DNA from: Thalassospira sp. HF15
Lineage (GTDB): Bacteria; Pseudomonadota; Alphaproteobacteria; Rhodospirillales; Thalassospiraceae
Assembly: GCF_011806525.1 (NCBI RefSeq)
Contig: NZ_JAAVKI010000001.1
Location: 496,001-560,000 of the forward strand
Direction of reading: 5' to 3'
DNA length: 64,000 bases
Shown: positions 27,838 to 37,017 of the stretch, piece by piece
Layout: each line of letters starts with the position of its first letter
Numbering within the stretch: the stretch's first letter is position 1
The notes under the pieces: generated by a model
Told to the model about the DNA's origin: nothing
Databases searched by the model: none
The model's input: the letters and a program-made list of their open reading frames with translations, nothing else
Program-made: the position numbers and the translations under genes

Positions 27838-27961
27838 AGGAACCCGCATGCAGGTTTCTGTTATCTGCAGAAGCGATACTGGCAATTTCAGTCGCGCCAG
27901 GGCGACACTCCCCGTTCGCCCTGCAACTTCACCGCCGGTCTACCGACCGGCGGTTTCTTTT
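27838..27961 (+). ncRNA. Candidate small RNA with exposed CUCCCC loop
   Basis: Between the previous terminator and a convergent MFS gene lies about 120 bases of successive hairpins: GCAG/CTGC near 27850-27868, GCG-ACTG/CAGT-CGC (27873-27895), CAGGGCGA/TCGCCCTG with a 10-base loop containing CTCCCC (27898-27923), then a strong terminator. An anti-Shine-Dalgarno loop and an intrinsic terminator are hallmarks of alphaproteobacterial trans-acting sRNAs such as the AbcR group. No clear promoter was found, so it could instead be read-through 3' UTR. The 5' end is approximate. Confidence 0.4.
27931..27961. terminator. Terminator of the candidate sRNA, also facing the MFS gene
   Basis: The perfect 10-bp stem ACCGCCGGTC/GACCGGCGGT with loop TACC is followed by TTCTTTT on the plus strand. 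On the minus strand it lies just past the MFS stop and may also end that transcript. Confidence 0.75.
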
Positions 27962-27965
27962 GATT

Positions 27966-29144
27966 TCAGGCCTGAGCAGCTGATCGCGTTGCGACATATC
28001 CCCGCCACAACAAGAACAACGCCACGACCAGAACCGGAAGAACACCATAATTAACCGGGGCCCATCCCACACCAATGATCAATGCCCCACTGGCAAGCGA
28101 TCCGATGGTAGCTGTGGTACTGATGCCAAGTTCCATAACGCTTTGCGCATGGCCACGCTCGGCATCATCATGTGCTTCACCCAGCATTGTTGTCCCCGCC
28201 AACAACATCATATTCCAGCCAATACCAAGCAGAAATGAGCTGATCAGGAAGGCGGAAACCGAATTATCCGACACAGCAAATGCGACGCTTATAACGAGGA
28301 CAAACGCCCCGAGTGACGCTATTCGGCGCGGGCCAAACCGGTCGATCATCGGCCCGGCGAAGAAGGCAGGCAAAAACATGCCAATCAAGTGCCAACGGAT
28401 AACATTGGCCGAAACATCGACGCCAAACCCGCAATATTTCATCGCAAGTGGGGTTGCCGTCATCACCAGCACCATAATCCCCTGCCCGGCAGCACTGATG
28501 GCAACCGCGCCACGAATGACAGGGCGACGCAGTAAGTTCATCATCATCGCACCACTTGACCCGACACGTTGCGGAATGCCACCGTCTGGTAGCATGATCA
28601 TCAGGGATGCCCCCAAGGCCGCCAAACCGGCCAGTGCGATATAGGCACCAGCAAACGGGACCGGCAACATGTCGCGGCTGGCAACAGCGATTTCAGGGGC
28701 CACCAATGCGGCCAAAATGCCCCCACCAAGGACAAGTGCTGCGGCACGTCCTTTTTGCACTGGGGTAACGGCTTCCAACGCAGCGTAGCGGTAATAGCTG
28801 GCTGATGCCTGATAGGTGCCAATAAGTACGGGGGCAATGGCGATCAGCCAGAAAGACCCGATATAAATTCCAAACGCCATCAGCATGCCACCGACAACAC
28901 CAAACAGCGCACCGACAAATAACCCCGCCCGGCGCCCCCTGGTCTGCATCATCATTGCAAGCGGATGGACAGATAGCAGGTTGCCAACCATAAGCATGCC
29001 AAGCGGAAGCGTTGCCAAAGTCGGCACCGGCGCCAACGATACCCCGACAATCGACGTCAGCGTAATCCCGATCAATGAACAGGACCAATAAAGCGCCTGG
29101 GCCAAGAAAAGCAGACGCACTGGTCCATTGGTCAGCAACAACAT
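27966..29144 (-). CDS. Major facilitator superfamily transporter
   Basis: This 392-residue protein has about twelve hydrophobic spans. The MFS loop 2-3 signature is weak (QTRGRRAGLFVGALFG, about 67-82) and its repeat in the second half is clearer (IDRFGPRRIASLGAFV, about 264-279). It is likely a proton-driven inner-membrane exporter or importer; the substrate cannot be read. The downstream neighbour in the same direction is the GlxA-type regulator encoded upstream of it (29195-30226), separated by about 50 bases, so co-transcription and regulation of this transporter are plausible. Confidence 0.85.
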   Translation of the reverse strand: MLLLTNGPVRLLFLAQALYWSCSLIGITLTSIVGVSLAPVPTLATLPLGMLMVGNLLSVHPLAMMMQTRGRRAGLFVGALFGVVGGMLMAFGIYIGSFWLIAIAPVLIGTYQASASYYRYAALEAVTPVQKGRAAALVLGGGILAALVAPEIAVASRDMLPVPFAGAYIALAGLAALGASLMIMLPDGGIPQRVGSSGAMMMNLLRRPVIRGAVAISAAGQGIMVLVMTATPLAMKYCGFGVDVSANVIRWHLIGMFLPAFFAGPMIDRFGPRRIASLGAFVLVISVAFAVSDNSVSAFLISSFLLGIGWNMMLLAGTTMLGEAHDDAERGHAQSVMELGISTTATIGSLASGALIIGVGWAPVNYGVLPVLVVALFLLWRGYVATRSAAQA

Positions 29145-29194
29145 GTTCCCAACTCCTAAAAAATCAAACTGTGATGAAGGCCTTCAGAACCTTG

Positions 29195-30226
29195 TCAGGT
29201 CACCGCAATCAACGACTTCCGGGCAAAGCGTTCTGCATATTCCTGAGGGCTTACAGAAAGGTGACGTTGAAATGCCCGCCGCAATGTTTCCGGATGGCGA
29301 AAACCGCAAAGCTCAGCCACCTCTCCAATTGCAAGCGCCGCATCCTGCAACAAAGCCCGCGCGGCTTCGACACGGACGCGTTCCACGTAGCGCGCCGGGC
29401 TCATGCCCAGATCCCTGGTAAAGACACGTGAAAACGTTCGGGGTGTCATGCCCGCACGTTCTGCCAATTTCTCAAGCGACAAATCTTCGGCAATATTAGC
29501 CGGCAGCCACTCCAGCAAGCTCGTCAGTCGCGCTGTGGCCCCGGCCTCAGGAATAAGATAGGCACTGAACTGCGCCTGTCCGCCAGGCCGTTTGAGAAAC
29601 ATCACCAGCCTGCGCGCCACCGACAGGGCCAGGTTCCGGCCAAAATCCGCCTCGACGATCGCCAGTGCCAGATCAATACCCGCCGTGACACCAGCGGAGG
29701 TAAAGACATGCGGGTCACCATCCAATCCGGCCGGGTCATAGCTGTGAAGACGGTCCCCCATCATCTGAATGGCTGGATATTCTCGGGCCATTTGGTCACA
29801 GCGCGACCAATGCGTGGTTGCCATCTTGCCGTCCAAGACACCGGCCTCTGCCAAAATAAGTGCCCCCGAACAAATCGACCCCAGTCGCGGCACAATCGTA
29901 TCCGCGACCCGCACCCAGTGAAGGATGTCTGCGTTATCACGGATCGACCAAACACCAGTCCCACCAGCAACGAAAAGTGTGTCGACACCCTTGAGGTCAA
30001 GATCCCGCCAACTGATATCGGCATACATCCGAATGCCACAGGATGTACGTACGGGCCCGCTTTCCTCAGCAACGACGAGCCCTTGGTATCCCTGCGATCG
30101 CCCAAGGGATGCCAGCTCATCATTGGCCGAGCCAAACACCTGTAGCGGCCCTATGACATCAAGACTCATGACATCATCAAAGGCATAGCAGGCGATTGTT
30201 CTGGGGGCATGGGATGTTTCCGACAT
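29195..30226 (-). CDS. GlxA-family transcriptional regulator (DJ-1/PfpI plus AraC)
   Basis: This 343-residue protein has an N-terminal DJ-1/PfpI-like domain (about 10-200; FDDVMSLDVIGPLQVF, and GSICSGALILAEAGVLDG with the nucleophile-elbow Cys). The C-terminal AraC-type DNA-binding domain (about 225-330) has LAERAGMTPRTFSRVFTRDLGMSPARYVERVRVEAAR. Relatives respond to small metabolites and control nearby catabolic or transport genes. AAGGAG precedes the ATG. The MFS transporter downstream is the natural candidate target. Confidence 0.9.
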   Translation of the reverse strand: MSETSHAPRTIACYAFDDVMSLDVIGPLQVFGSANDELASLGRSQGYQGLVVAEESGPVRTSCGIRMYADISWRDLDLKGVDTLFVAGGTGVWSIRDNADILHWVRVADTIVPRLGSICSGALILAEAGVLDGKMATTHWSRCDQMAREYPAIQMMGDRLHSYDPAGLDGDPHVFTSAGVTAGIDLALAIVEADFGRNLALSVARRLVMFLKRPGGQAQFSAYLIPEAGATARLTSLLEWLPANIAEDLSLEKLAERAGMTPRTFSRVFTRDLGMSPARYVERVRVEAARALLQDAALAIGEVAELCGFRHPETLRRAFQRHLSVSPQEYAERFARKSLIAVT

Positions 30227-30281
30227 CGCAGTATCTCCTTGTCATAGACACAAGATGCCGGATATCGGATTTGGCAACAAT

Positions 30282-30326
30282 GACAAACACCCCACGAATC
30301 TTGCCAACCGGCATTCGCGGGGTGTT
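30282..30326 (-). terminator. Terminator-like hairpin after the 562-residue unknown gene
   Basis: The 14-bp stem AACACCCCGCGAAT/ATTCGTGGGGTGTT, with one G-T pair, is followed on the minus strand by TTGTCATT. It lies about 33 bases past the stop of the gene ending at 30359. Confidence 0.65.
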
Positions 30327-30358
30327 CAGGTTAGTCAGTGCCAAGGACGGTTTTCTTG

Positions 30359-32047
30359 TCAGAAACCGCTTCGCTGCAACAATGCATAGAAGTCACGAAT
30401 CGTGCCTTCCTTGGTCGTCATGTCCTTGATGTCATCGACCAGCTTGTCCGTGAAGTTGGGCTGTTTGAGGTACCCAACCACCCTTTTTCGGGCCATGGCG
30501 GCAGATTTGCCTTCGATCAGGACACCACTGGAACAGAATTGCACCAGCATATAGGCGCGCTTGCGCAGATGCAGAGACGGGTTGTCAATGCGTTCGATAA
30601 CCTTTTCGCGGACCAGATATTCGGCAAGGCCATCATCAAGTTTGCCCGCAATTTCAGCCTTCTGTTCGTCAGGAACGCTTGATGCGGCAAGCACATCATT
30701 CATGTGTGTGACCGTTGCCATCTTGTCACGCGGTTTCGAGTCCGGATCACAGAACGCGCGCAGAGCCCGCATGTCATTTACAGAATCGCGCATCATGTCA
30801 TAGAGCTCATCGGCGAACTCTTCGACGATACCGCTGTTGGCAACCGCTATCAGCCAGGTCAGTTTGCGGAAGTTCGGGACCAGACGGCCATTGATTTCTG
30901 CAACGCCCTCGATAAGTGACCTCGGACCGCCCACGTTGCGCAGGCGCGCACCGCGTTCCGCAATCGCTTCGACCATCGGGGTGCCATAAACCACACCCTG
31001 TTCGGTGATCAGGCGATCCAGAATCCCTTCCAGCGGGTCCGGATCACTTTCGTGACGCTGCAGGTTATTTGCGCTTTTGAGCTCACGCACGATGTAATCA
31101 AACATGGCTTCCTGGCTGTTGGCCAGAAGGCCCGAACCAAACAGCGGGTTCAGAAGCTCAAGAATATCATCGGCAGCACCGCGATTGCCTTTGGCCCGAC
31201 CAAGCGCAAGGTCGATATGCAAGGTCACCGCTTCGCCAAAGCTGCGCGAACTGCCCAGCAATTCCTTAAGCGCGACAGGAGAGCCAAGGATATCGGCAAT
31301 CACGTCGTCAATCATCTTGCGCGCGGCTTCGTCTTTTTCATCACCCTTGACCTTAAGCGCCAGATCAAGCTTGCCAACCCAGTTACGCGTCGATGACAGC
31401 ACGCGTGTCAACGCAACCATGGTCAGGAAATCGGTATCTTCGGCAAGGTTCAGGCGACGGATTTCATCGCGAACTTCGGTGATGGTGGCGTCTTCGAATG
31501 CCGGAAGGTCAACTTTCTCAACTTCGCGGGCGCGCGCAGAAAGCTGCTCAATCGCGCCATGGAGGTTGTTCATTGCCTCGATATGATCGCCCTCGGTCGC
31601 CTTGGCATGCAGCCCGGCAACCTTGTCGACCGCAGTCGGCATCAAAGTATCATGGAACATCAGCTTGCGGAGGTTCTGGTAATTATACATTACCTCGCAA
31701 GGGGTCAGAATTTCCTGTTCGAAATACTTGCGCAGCAACCGGTTGATGGTCGCGCGGCTTTCTTTCTGCAAAAGGTCGTTGTCGGTCTCGCACAAAGGGG
31801 CTTCTTCGATGGATGACACACGTACGTCATCATCCTGATCCTCGCCTGCACCTTCTTTTTCGAGAAGTACCTTTTCGATATGACGACCGTCGCCGCGTTC
31901 CCAGTTACGAATAACGCGGACGGCAGAGATCTTGGTTTTCACAAGCTTTTCAGCTTCTGTAACCGCGTCCTTTTCGACATCGAATGTCGAATGGATTATC
32001 CAGCGATCCCCACGCTGGACCATAACTTCAAATGTCGTATCCGACAT
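30359..32047 (-). CDS. Large soluble protein of unknown function
   Basis: This gene encodes 562 residues. The first 60 or so form a small alpha/beta unit (FEVMVQRGDRWIIHSTF, then a helix, then SAVRVIRNWERG). An acidic linker follows (EDQDDDVRVSSIEE), and the remaining 450 residues look almost wholly helical and charged, with no membrane segment or signal peptide. I recognise no enzyme motif. The frame opens 13 codons earlier; MSDTTFEV is the natural start though its ribosome site is weak. It is transcribed alone. It may be a scaffold or signalling protein, but that is only an impression. Confidence 0.75.
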   Translation of the reverse strand: MSDTTFEVMVQRGDRWIIHSTFDVEKDAVTEAEKLVKTKISAVRVIRNWERGDGRHIEKVLLEKEGAGEDQDDDVRVSSIEEAPLCETDNDLLQKESRATINRLLRKYFEQEILTPCEVMYNYQNLRKLMFHDTLMPTAVDKVAGLHAKATEGDHIEAMNNLHGAIEQLSARAREVEKVDLPAFEDATITEVRDEIRRLNLAEDTDFLTMVALTRVLSSTRNWVGKLDLALKVKGDEKDEAARKMIDDVIADILGSPVALKELLGSSRSFGEAVTLHIDLALGRAKGNRGAADDILELLNPLFGSGLLANSQEAMFDYIVRELKSANNLQRHESDPDPLEGILDRLITEQGVVYGTPMVEAIAERGARLRNVGGPRSLIEGVAEINGRLVPNFRKLTWLIAVANSGIVEEFADELYDMMRDSVNDMRALRAFCDPDSKPRDKMATVTHMNDVLAASSVPDEQKAEIAGKLDDGLAEYLVREKVIERIDNPSLHLRKRAYMLVQFCSSGVLIEGKSAAMARKRVVGYLKQPNFTDKLVDDIKDMTTKEGTIRDFYALLQRSGF

Positions 32048-32304
32048 AACGCGCTCTGGCTCCCTAACTTCCTGTTTGGGCGGCATGTGTTTGCCGTTTA
32101 ACTAGTCAGGCGCGTGTCCCAATTTTTTATATTTATTCTTCTTTATAAAGCAAATCGGGGTATTAAAACAACAGTTGGATGACCCCGCTTCATATACTTC
32201 CGTCGATTTCTTTAGATTTTTCTGAAATTCCCAAGCCTTTTGGCCGGAAAACCCGTTCAGTATCAACCGTAAAGCTCACCTGAAAATTTCGGCGCGCCCA
32301 CAGG

Positions 32305-32898
32305 TCATGGGATTTGCCCTGCGATTTCGGAACTCAGATCAGCCAAAAGACTGCTCATGGCGATGACGGTGCCTTCGATCGTCGCTTCATTTGGTGTGCT
32401 TGTCTTGTTGTACTTGGCTGCACGAACGATGCCGCCCCGCTCGAAATCGACCAGCTTCCAGCGCGCGGTCAACATGACCTTGCCATCGGCCTGGCGTTCA
32501 AACCGGTCAATATCAACGACAACCTGCCATTTGACCTGATCACGGGAATTCCATGGAAAGACTTCCAATCGCGAAGCCACACCCACCCTGTCCAGATTAT
32601 CCATCACAACACGGTTGATGTTCTCGCCAAGCGGCTCCGCCCAACGATACCCGGAATTAACCTCGGGCCGGTTGGCTGCACTGCGTGTGATGATGGTTGA
32701 TCGGTCGAGATAACTCGGAATGGTCACCGGCCCGACCCCGATAACGGATGCGCTCGCTGAAGCCGGAACGGGCTGCACCAAAGGAGACAGCAGATAGTAC
32801 TGATCCGGAACCGATGGCGATGCGCACGCCGCCAAGATCGGTGCGACAAGCAGCAACATGTATCTGGACATTATTTTTTGAACTGTCTGTCGCATCAT
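32305..32898 (-). CDS. pqiC: Outer-membrane lipoprotein PqiC-like
   Basis: This 197-residue lipoprotein has a signal peptide ending in the lipobox LAAC (Cys about residue 25) and the ABC-transport-auxiliary domain (QYYLLSP, then IGVGPVTIPSYLDR, then WAEPLGENINRV). It is expected to sit at the outer membrane and dock PqiB, completing a trans-envelope lipid path. It overlaps the pqiB stop by four bases (ATGA) and is last in pqiABC. Confidence 0.9.
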   Translation of the reverse strand: MMRQTVQKIMSRYMLLLVAPILAACASPSVPDQYYLLSPLVQPVPASASASVIGVGPVTIPSYLDRSTIITRSAANRPEVNSGYRWAEPLGENINRVVMDNLDRVGVASRLEVFPWNSRDQVKWQVVVDIDRFERQADGKVMLTARWKLVDFERGGIVRAAKYNKTSTPNEATIEGTVIAMSSLLADLSSEIAGQIP

Positions 32899-34574
32899 TC
32901 ATCCTCTTCCGGTCTGCTTTTGCCAAGGATCAGCGCACTCGGGTTCTGTTCCAGGAAATCGGTAAGTTCACGTAAAGAGCGCGCGGTCGCTCCAAGCTCT
33001 TTAAGCGCCTGTTCAAGGTTGTAACGCACCGGAGATGTCGGCGCGGTAACGTCGCGCACGCCACCCAAGGCTTCACGCGCGGCATCAAGTGCCGTTTGGG
33101 TTGCGGGCAACACACTGGCATCAAGATTGGTAACCAACGTACTGATCCCTGCTGCGGCCTGCTGGAGGCTGACCATGCCGTTATTCAGCGCTGGCGAAGT
33201 CACGATATTTTCCATCCCCTCAACAGTCCCAAGCAAACGGATGCCAATCTCTTCAATCGGGAAGGTTTCAACCTTTTCCAGAAGACTGGTGAGCGAATTG
33301 GCGATCTCGTCGAGCTTCTGCGGCAATGTCGGCAGTTCCGGCAGCTTGCCCTGCTCATTCCCAAGGTAGCGTGCCGGAGAGACCGGATGCATCGACAGAT
33401 CAACAAACAATTGACCAGTGATAAAACTACCTGTCTTCAGACGGCCGCGCAGACCATTGTCAATCAGGGTTTCAATGGTTTCCTGCGGATCAACATCGCC
33501 CAGTCGGCCACCGACAATACTGACACGCTCAGGTTCAAGTGTTACTTCAACAGGAACCCGGAAAGACCTTTGATTTACGACATATTCCAGGTCAACACTT
33601 TCGACTGTACCGACACGGATGCCGTTGAACTCCACCGGTGCGCCGCGCGATAAACCGCGCACAGATGAATCGAAATAAAGCATGTATCGCTGGCTATATC
33701 CTTCGGCTAGCAGCTCGGCCTTTTCAAGGCTTTCATGCAGCCGGAATACCGTATCTGCCGCGGCCATTTCGTCACTTTCATGCCCCGCTGGCGTATAGAA
33801 ATTGATGCCACCTGCCAAGACAGAGCGCACTGATTGCGCCCGAACTGAAAAACCTTCTGCGTTCAGGTCAAGCGCAATACCGCTTGAATCCCAAAACCGC
33901 GTCTGACGCTTGACGAGCGCATCGAACGGTTTGCGCACAAATACCGGAATGGAAACACCGTCAGCATTGGCATCAAGCTCGGTATCAAGAACTTCGCCCA
34001 CTTCAACCCCGCGCAACAGAACCGGCGTTCCCTCCCCCAGAGATCCAAGCTCTTCGGCTTCGAGGACGAAACGTGTGCCGTCTTCCTCGTTTGGAACGAA
34101 TTGGGGTTCTTCCTCCCCAACAAAGTTGCGGGCCTTCTCGCCGGTTTTGTCTGGAACAACTTCGATGTAGGCCCCTGACACAATGGTTTCGAGGCCGGTG
34201 ATACCCCGCGCGCTTACCCGGGGGCGCACGACCCAGAACCGTGTCTTGTCCGTCAGATAATCTCTGAAGTCGGCATTCATGCGGATCGTCAGAACGACAT
34301 GTTCCAGATCATCGGCAAGATTGATCGCCGTTACCTGACCGACATCAACATCGCGGTAGCGTACAGCGGTCTTGCCAGCCGACAGCCCTTCTGCCGCCTC
34401 AAAACTGACTGTAATTTCAGGGCCCTTTGACGCAATGTCACGCCAAAGCAGCCATCCCCCGACAATCAAGGCCACCAACGGCACCAGCCAGATGATCGAA
34501 AACCGTCCCCAACCCTTTCTGACGTCCGGCTTTTCCGGTGTTTGGTCCGTTTCAGAACCATTCACGTCATTCAT
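32895..34574 (-). CDS. pqiB: Intermembrane transport protein PqiB (MCE repeats)
   Basis: This 559-residue protein has one N-terminal membrane span (about 25-44) and three MCE/MlaD domains, each with a V-x-V-G-x-V hallmark: YRDVDVGQVTAI (about 73-84), LLRGVEVGEVLD and FNGIRVGTVESV. A long helical C-terminus should form the periplasmic needle. Family knowledge: PqiB hexamers span the periplasm and move lipids between membranes. It overlaps both pqiA and pqiC by four bases. Confidence 0.92.
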   Translation of the reverse strand: MNDVNGSETDQTPEKPDVRKGWGRFSIIWLVPLVALIVGGWLLWRDIASKGPEITVSFEAAEGLSAGKTAVRYRDVDVGQVTAINLADDLEHVVLTIRMNADFRDYLTDKTRFWVVRPRVSARGITGLETIVSGAYIEVVPDKTGEKARNFVGEEEPQFVPNEEDGTRFVLEAEELGSLGEGTPVLLRGVEVGEVLDTELDANADGVSIPVFVRKPFDALVKRQTRFWDSSGIALDLNAEGFSVRAQSVRSVLAGGINFYTPAGHESDEMAAADTVFRLHESLEKAELLAEGYSQRYMLYFDSSVRGLSRGAPVEFNGIRVGTVESVDLEYVVNQRSFRVPVEVTLEPERVSIVGGRLGDVDPQETIETLIDNGLRGRLKTGSFITGQLFVDLSMHPVSPARYLGNEQGKLPELPTLPQKLDEIANSLTSLLEKVETFPIEEIGIRLLGTVEGMENIVTSPALNNGMVSLQQAAAGISTLVTNLDASVLPATQTALDAAREALGGVRDVTAPTSPVRYNLEQALKELGATARSLRELTDFLEQNPSALILGKSRPEEDE

Positions 34575-35890
34575 GATGGAACCCCCTGTTTGTCCCCGCG
34601 GCCTTGATCATTCCCATCAGGCCCAGCCTGTTTTGCATTTTTCATTCCGGCACGATCCCACATCAGGCGTGGATCAAATGCCATAGCCGACAACATGGTC
34701 AAAATGACCACCCCGCAAAACGCAACAGCCCCAAATCCGGGCTGTACCGAGGCAATGTTACCAAGTTTTACCAGTGCCGCCAAAATGGACACCATAAACA
34801 CATCAACCATCGACCAGCGTCCGACAAGTTCGGTGATACGATAAATAAGTGTGCGCTCCTTAAGCGGACCGGCCAAACCAATGGCCGTCGCCAGATAAAC
34901 CCAACCCAACAAGATGATTTTTATGATGGGCACCAAAATGCTTGCCGTAAAGACAACAATGGCAATCGGCCATTCCCCGGCACCGACCAGTTCACTGACG
35001 CCTGATAAAATCGTGTCGGCTTCGGTTCGGCCAAGATATGTCACCGTCATGATGGGAAAGACATTGGCGGGTATATACAAAATGACGGCCGCAACAAGTA
35101 ACGCCCAAGCCCGGGACAGACTTCTTGGCTTGCGATGATGCACCATATCTCCGCAACGCGGACAACGGGCGTGTTCCTTGTCCCTGCTGTCGACGACCAT
35201 TGCACAGGTATGGCAGGTCAAAAGCGTCCTGGTGCTCTGATCCGCACTGTTTTGGGTCTTGATATCCGTGGCTTCCGGATAAGACAGACCGGTCGGTGCC
35301 AAACGCCGCCAGACATAGCGTGGATCAAGTGTGATATTCATCAACAAAACCGTCGGGATCAGACAACAGATGGCAAAAAAGGCGGGACCGGCAATGACTT
35401 CGGCGTAGTCGGTTAGTTTGGTCAGTGCGACAAGCAACCCGATCAGAAAAACATCCAGCATCGACCATGGCCGTATCATCGCAAGAATCCGCCAAAGCTG
35501 CTGCATGCCGGGCATTCGCCTGTTGAATGTGATCGGCAACAAGACATAGATGTGTGCAAGGATCAAAAACAACGGAGCGATCATGGATGTCACCGCAACC
35601 ATGATGGCAAGAAACGGAAACCCTTCCCGCCAAAACGTCAAAACACCACTGCCCAGTGTGTTGGTTTCAACCCGCCCTTCCATGGCAAAGGTCAACAGAG
35701 GATAACTGTTGGCAATCAGGAACAACAGAAAGGCGGTCACCGCCAACGCCAACGGTTTGTCAAAGCGTGCCTGCGCTGCACTGTACAGGGGTGATCCGCA
35801 TCGTCGGCAATAGGCAACGCTGCCCGCCGGGATATCCTCCTCGACATGGAGATAGTCGCAATGTTCACAGGCGATCAGTCGATGAGACAT
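34571..35890 (-). CDS. pqiA: Inner-membrane protein PqiA
   Basis: This 439-residue protein has two tandem PqiA domains, each with a four-Cys zinc-ribbon (CEHCDYLH to CRRCGSPL at about 8-32, and CHTCAMVV to CPRCGDMV near 215-240) followed by four spans. It forms the inner-membrane base of the PqiABC lipid-transport system. AGGA five bases before MSHRLIAC overrides an upstream frame opening. It is the first gene of pqiABC. Confidence 0.92.
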   Translation of the reverse strand: MSHRLIACEHCDYLHVEEDIPAGSVAYCRRCGSPLYSAAQARFDKPLALAVTAFLLFLIANSYPLLTFAMEGRVETNTLGSGVLTFWREGFPFLAIMVAVTSMIAPLFLILAHIYVLLPITFNRRMPGMQQLWRILAMIRPWSMLDVFLIGLLVALTKLTDYAEVIAGPAFFAICCLIPTVLLMNITLDPRYVWRRLAPTGLSYPEATDIKTQNSADQSTRTLLTCHTCAMVVDSRDKEHARCPRCGDMVHHRKPRSLSRAWALLVAAVILYIPANVFPIMTVTYLGRTEADTILSGVSELVGAGEWPIAIVVFTASILVPIIKIILLGWVYLATAIGLAGPLKERTLIYRITELVGRWSMVDVFMVSILAALVKLGNIASVQPGFGAVAFCGVVILTMLSAMAFDPRLMWDRAGMKNAKQAGPDGNDQGRGDKQGVPS

Positions 35891-36016
35891 TGTTTTCCTG
35901 TTTTTACAATCCGTTATACGGACTGGCTGGCAAATCAAAGTAAGCGCCAATTTCGCCAGCAAGTCAAATCACGGTCCAGTCGAAACCGGGCAAAGCAATG
36001 TCATCGTGCTTTGCCG

Positions 36017-36922
36017 TTACGCCGTTATTTCCGGCAGATGACGACGCGCCTCCGCCAGAACGATCTCGTTTACCTGGTCGAGCAATCGGCTGTTGATGGT
36101 TTTGTGATGCCAGTAGAGTGGACGATCAATCTCGTACGGACAGGGTCGGATCAACTTTCCACTCTTAAGGGCCTCTTCGGCCTGATGTTGTTCAACCACG
36201 GCATAGGCCACGCCCTGCTCTGCCAGTGTGACAAACCCTTGTGAGCTTGGCACCGTATGGGCCGGGAATTCACCGGGATTAAGCCCGAAATACTGATGAA
36301 GAAACTGATTTTGCAGTTCGTCATGTTCGGAAAAATTCACCGCTGGACAGGCCTTCAAGGCATCCGCCGTAACGCCATTTCTGAAATAGCGTTCGTTAAA
36401 CGCGGGCGAAACCACCATCACATAGCGCATAAGTCCCAATGACCGTACACGACATCCTTGAATGGGCGTATCGCGCAGGCTTACTGCCCCCAAGACATTG
36501 CCTTCCTGAAGCGACTGGTGATTAAGCGACTCATCCTCGACAACCAGATGCACAAGAAGTCCAAGCTTTTCAAACAGGACTTTCGGCACATTAGCAAACC
36601 AGGTCGCCAAACTATCGGCATTCACAGCAAGAGTTACCTCACCAAAGCCGCCCTCGGCCTGCAGATCAGGAAGTTCGTCACCAAGATCCTGTTCGAGTAA
36701 CCGGACACTTTGATAATGCGCAAGCAGCCTTTGCCCAGCAGCCGTCGCCGCAATCGGCTTGGAACGCACAATAAGCGGTTGACCAAAACGTTCTTCCAGC
36801 AATTTGACCCGCTGGGAAACCGCCGACTGGGTCAATCCCAGAGCACGCGCAGCTTTTTCAAAGCTGCCAAACCGGATGACCTCAGCGCAGGCTTGAATGA
36901 GCTTGTAATCCAGCATGATCAA
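36017..36922 (-). CDS. LysR-type regulator, ArgP/LysG-like
   Basis: This 301-residue LysR-family regulator has an N-terminal winged helix (about 1-60; GSFEKAARALGLTQSAVSQRVKLLEERFGQPL) and a C-terminal effector domain (NADSLATWF and VVEDES are typical of ArgP/LysG). It is divergent from a LysE-type exporter with 95 bases between them, the classic arrangement in which the regulator senses lysine or arginine and activates the exporter. Confidence 0.92.
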   Translation of the reverse strand: MIMLDYKLIQACAEVIRFGSFEKAARALGLTQSAVSQRVKLLEERFGQPLIVRSKPIAATAAGQRLLAHYQSVRLLEQDLGDELPDLQAEGGFGEVTLAVNADSLATWFANVPKVLFEKLGLLVHLVVEDESLNHQSLQEGNVLGAVSLRDTPIQGCRVRSLGLMRYVMVVSPAFNERYFRNGVTADALKACPAVNFSEHDELQNQFLHQYFGLNPGEFPAHTVPSSQGFVTLAEQGVAYAVVEQHQAEEALKSGKLIRPCPYEIDRPLYWHHKTINSRLLDQVNEIVLAEARRHLPEITA

Positions 36923-37017
36923 TCATAATTTTTTCTAATCCAGCTTAAGTATAATTCGATTTTCTTAAATCTGAAAGCTGCTATCAACGACGAACCATCA
37001 CACAGGAACGTCACGGA
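36923..37017 (+). promoter_or_regulatory. Divergent control region of the LysG/LysE-like pair
   Basis: A perfect TATAAT (36950-36955) faces the exporter, but no -35 lies at correct spacing, as expected of a LysR-activated promoter. The AT-rich stretch 36915-36945 is where the regulator should bind. Confidence 0.5.
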
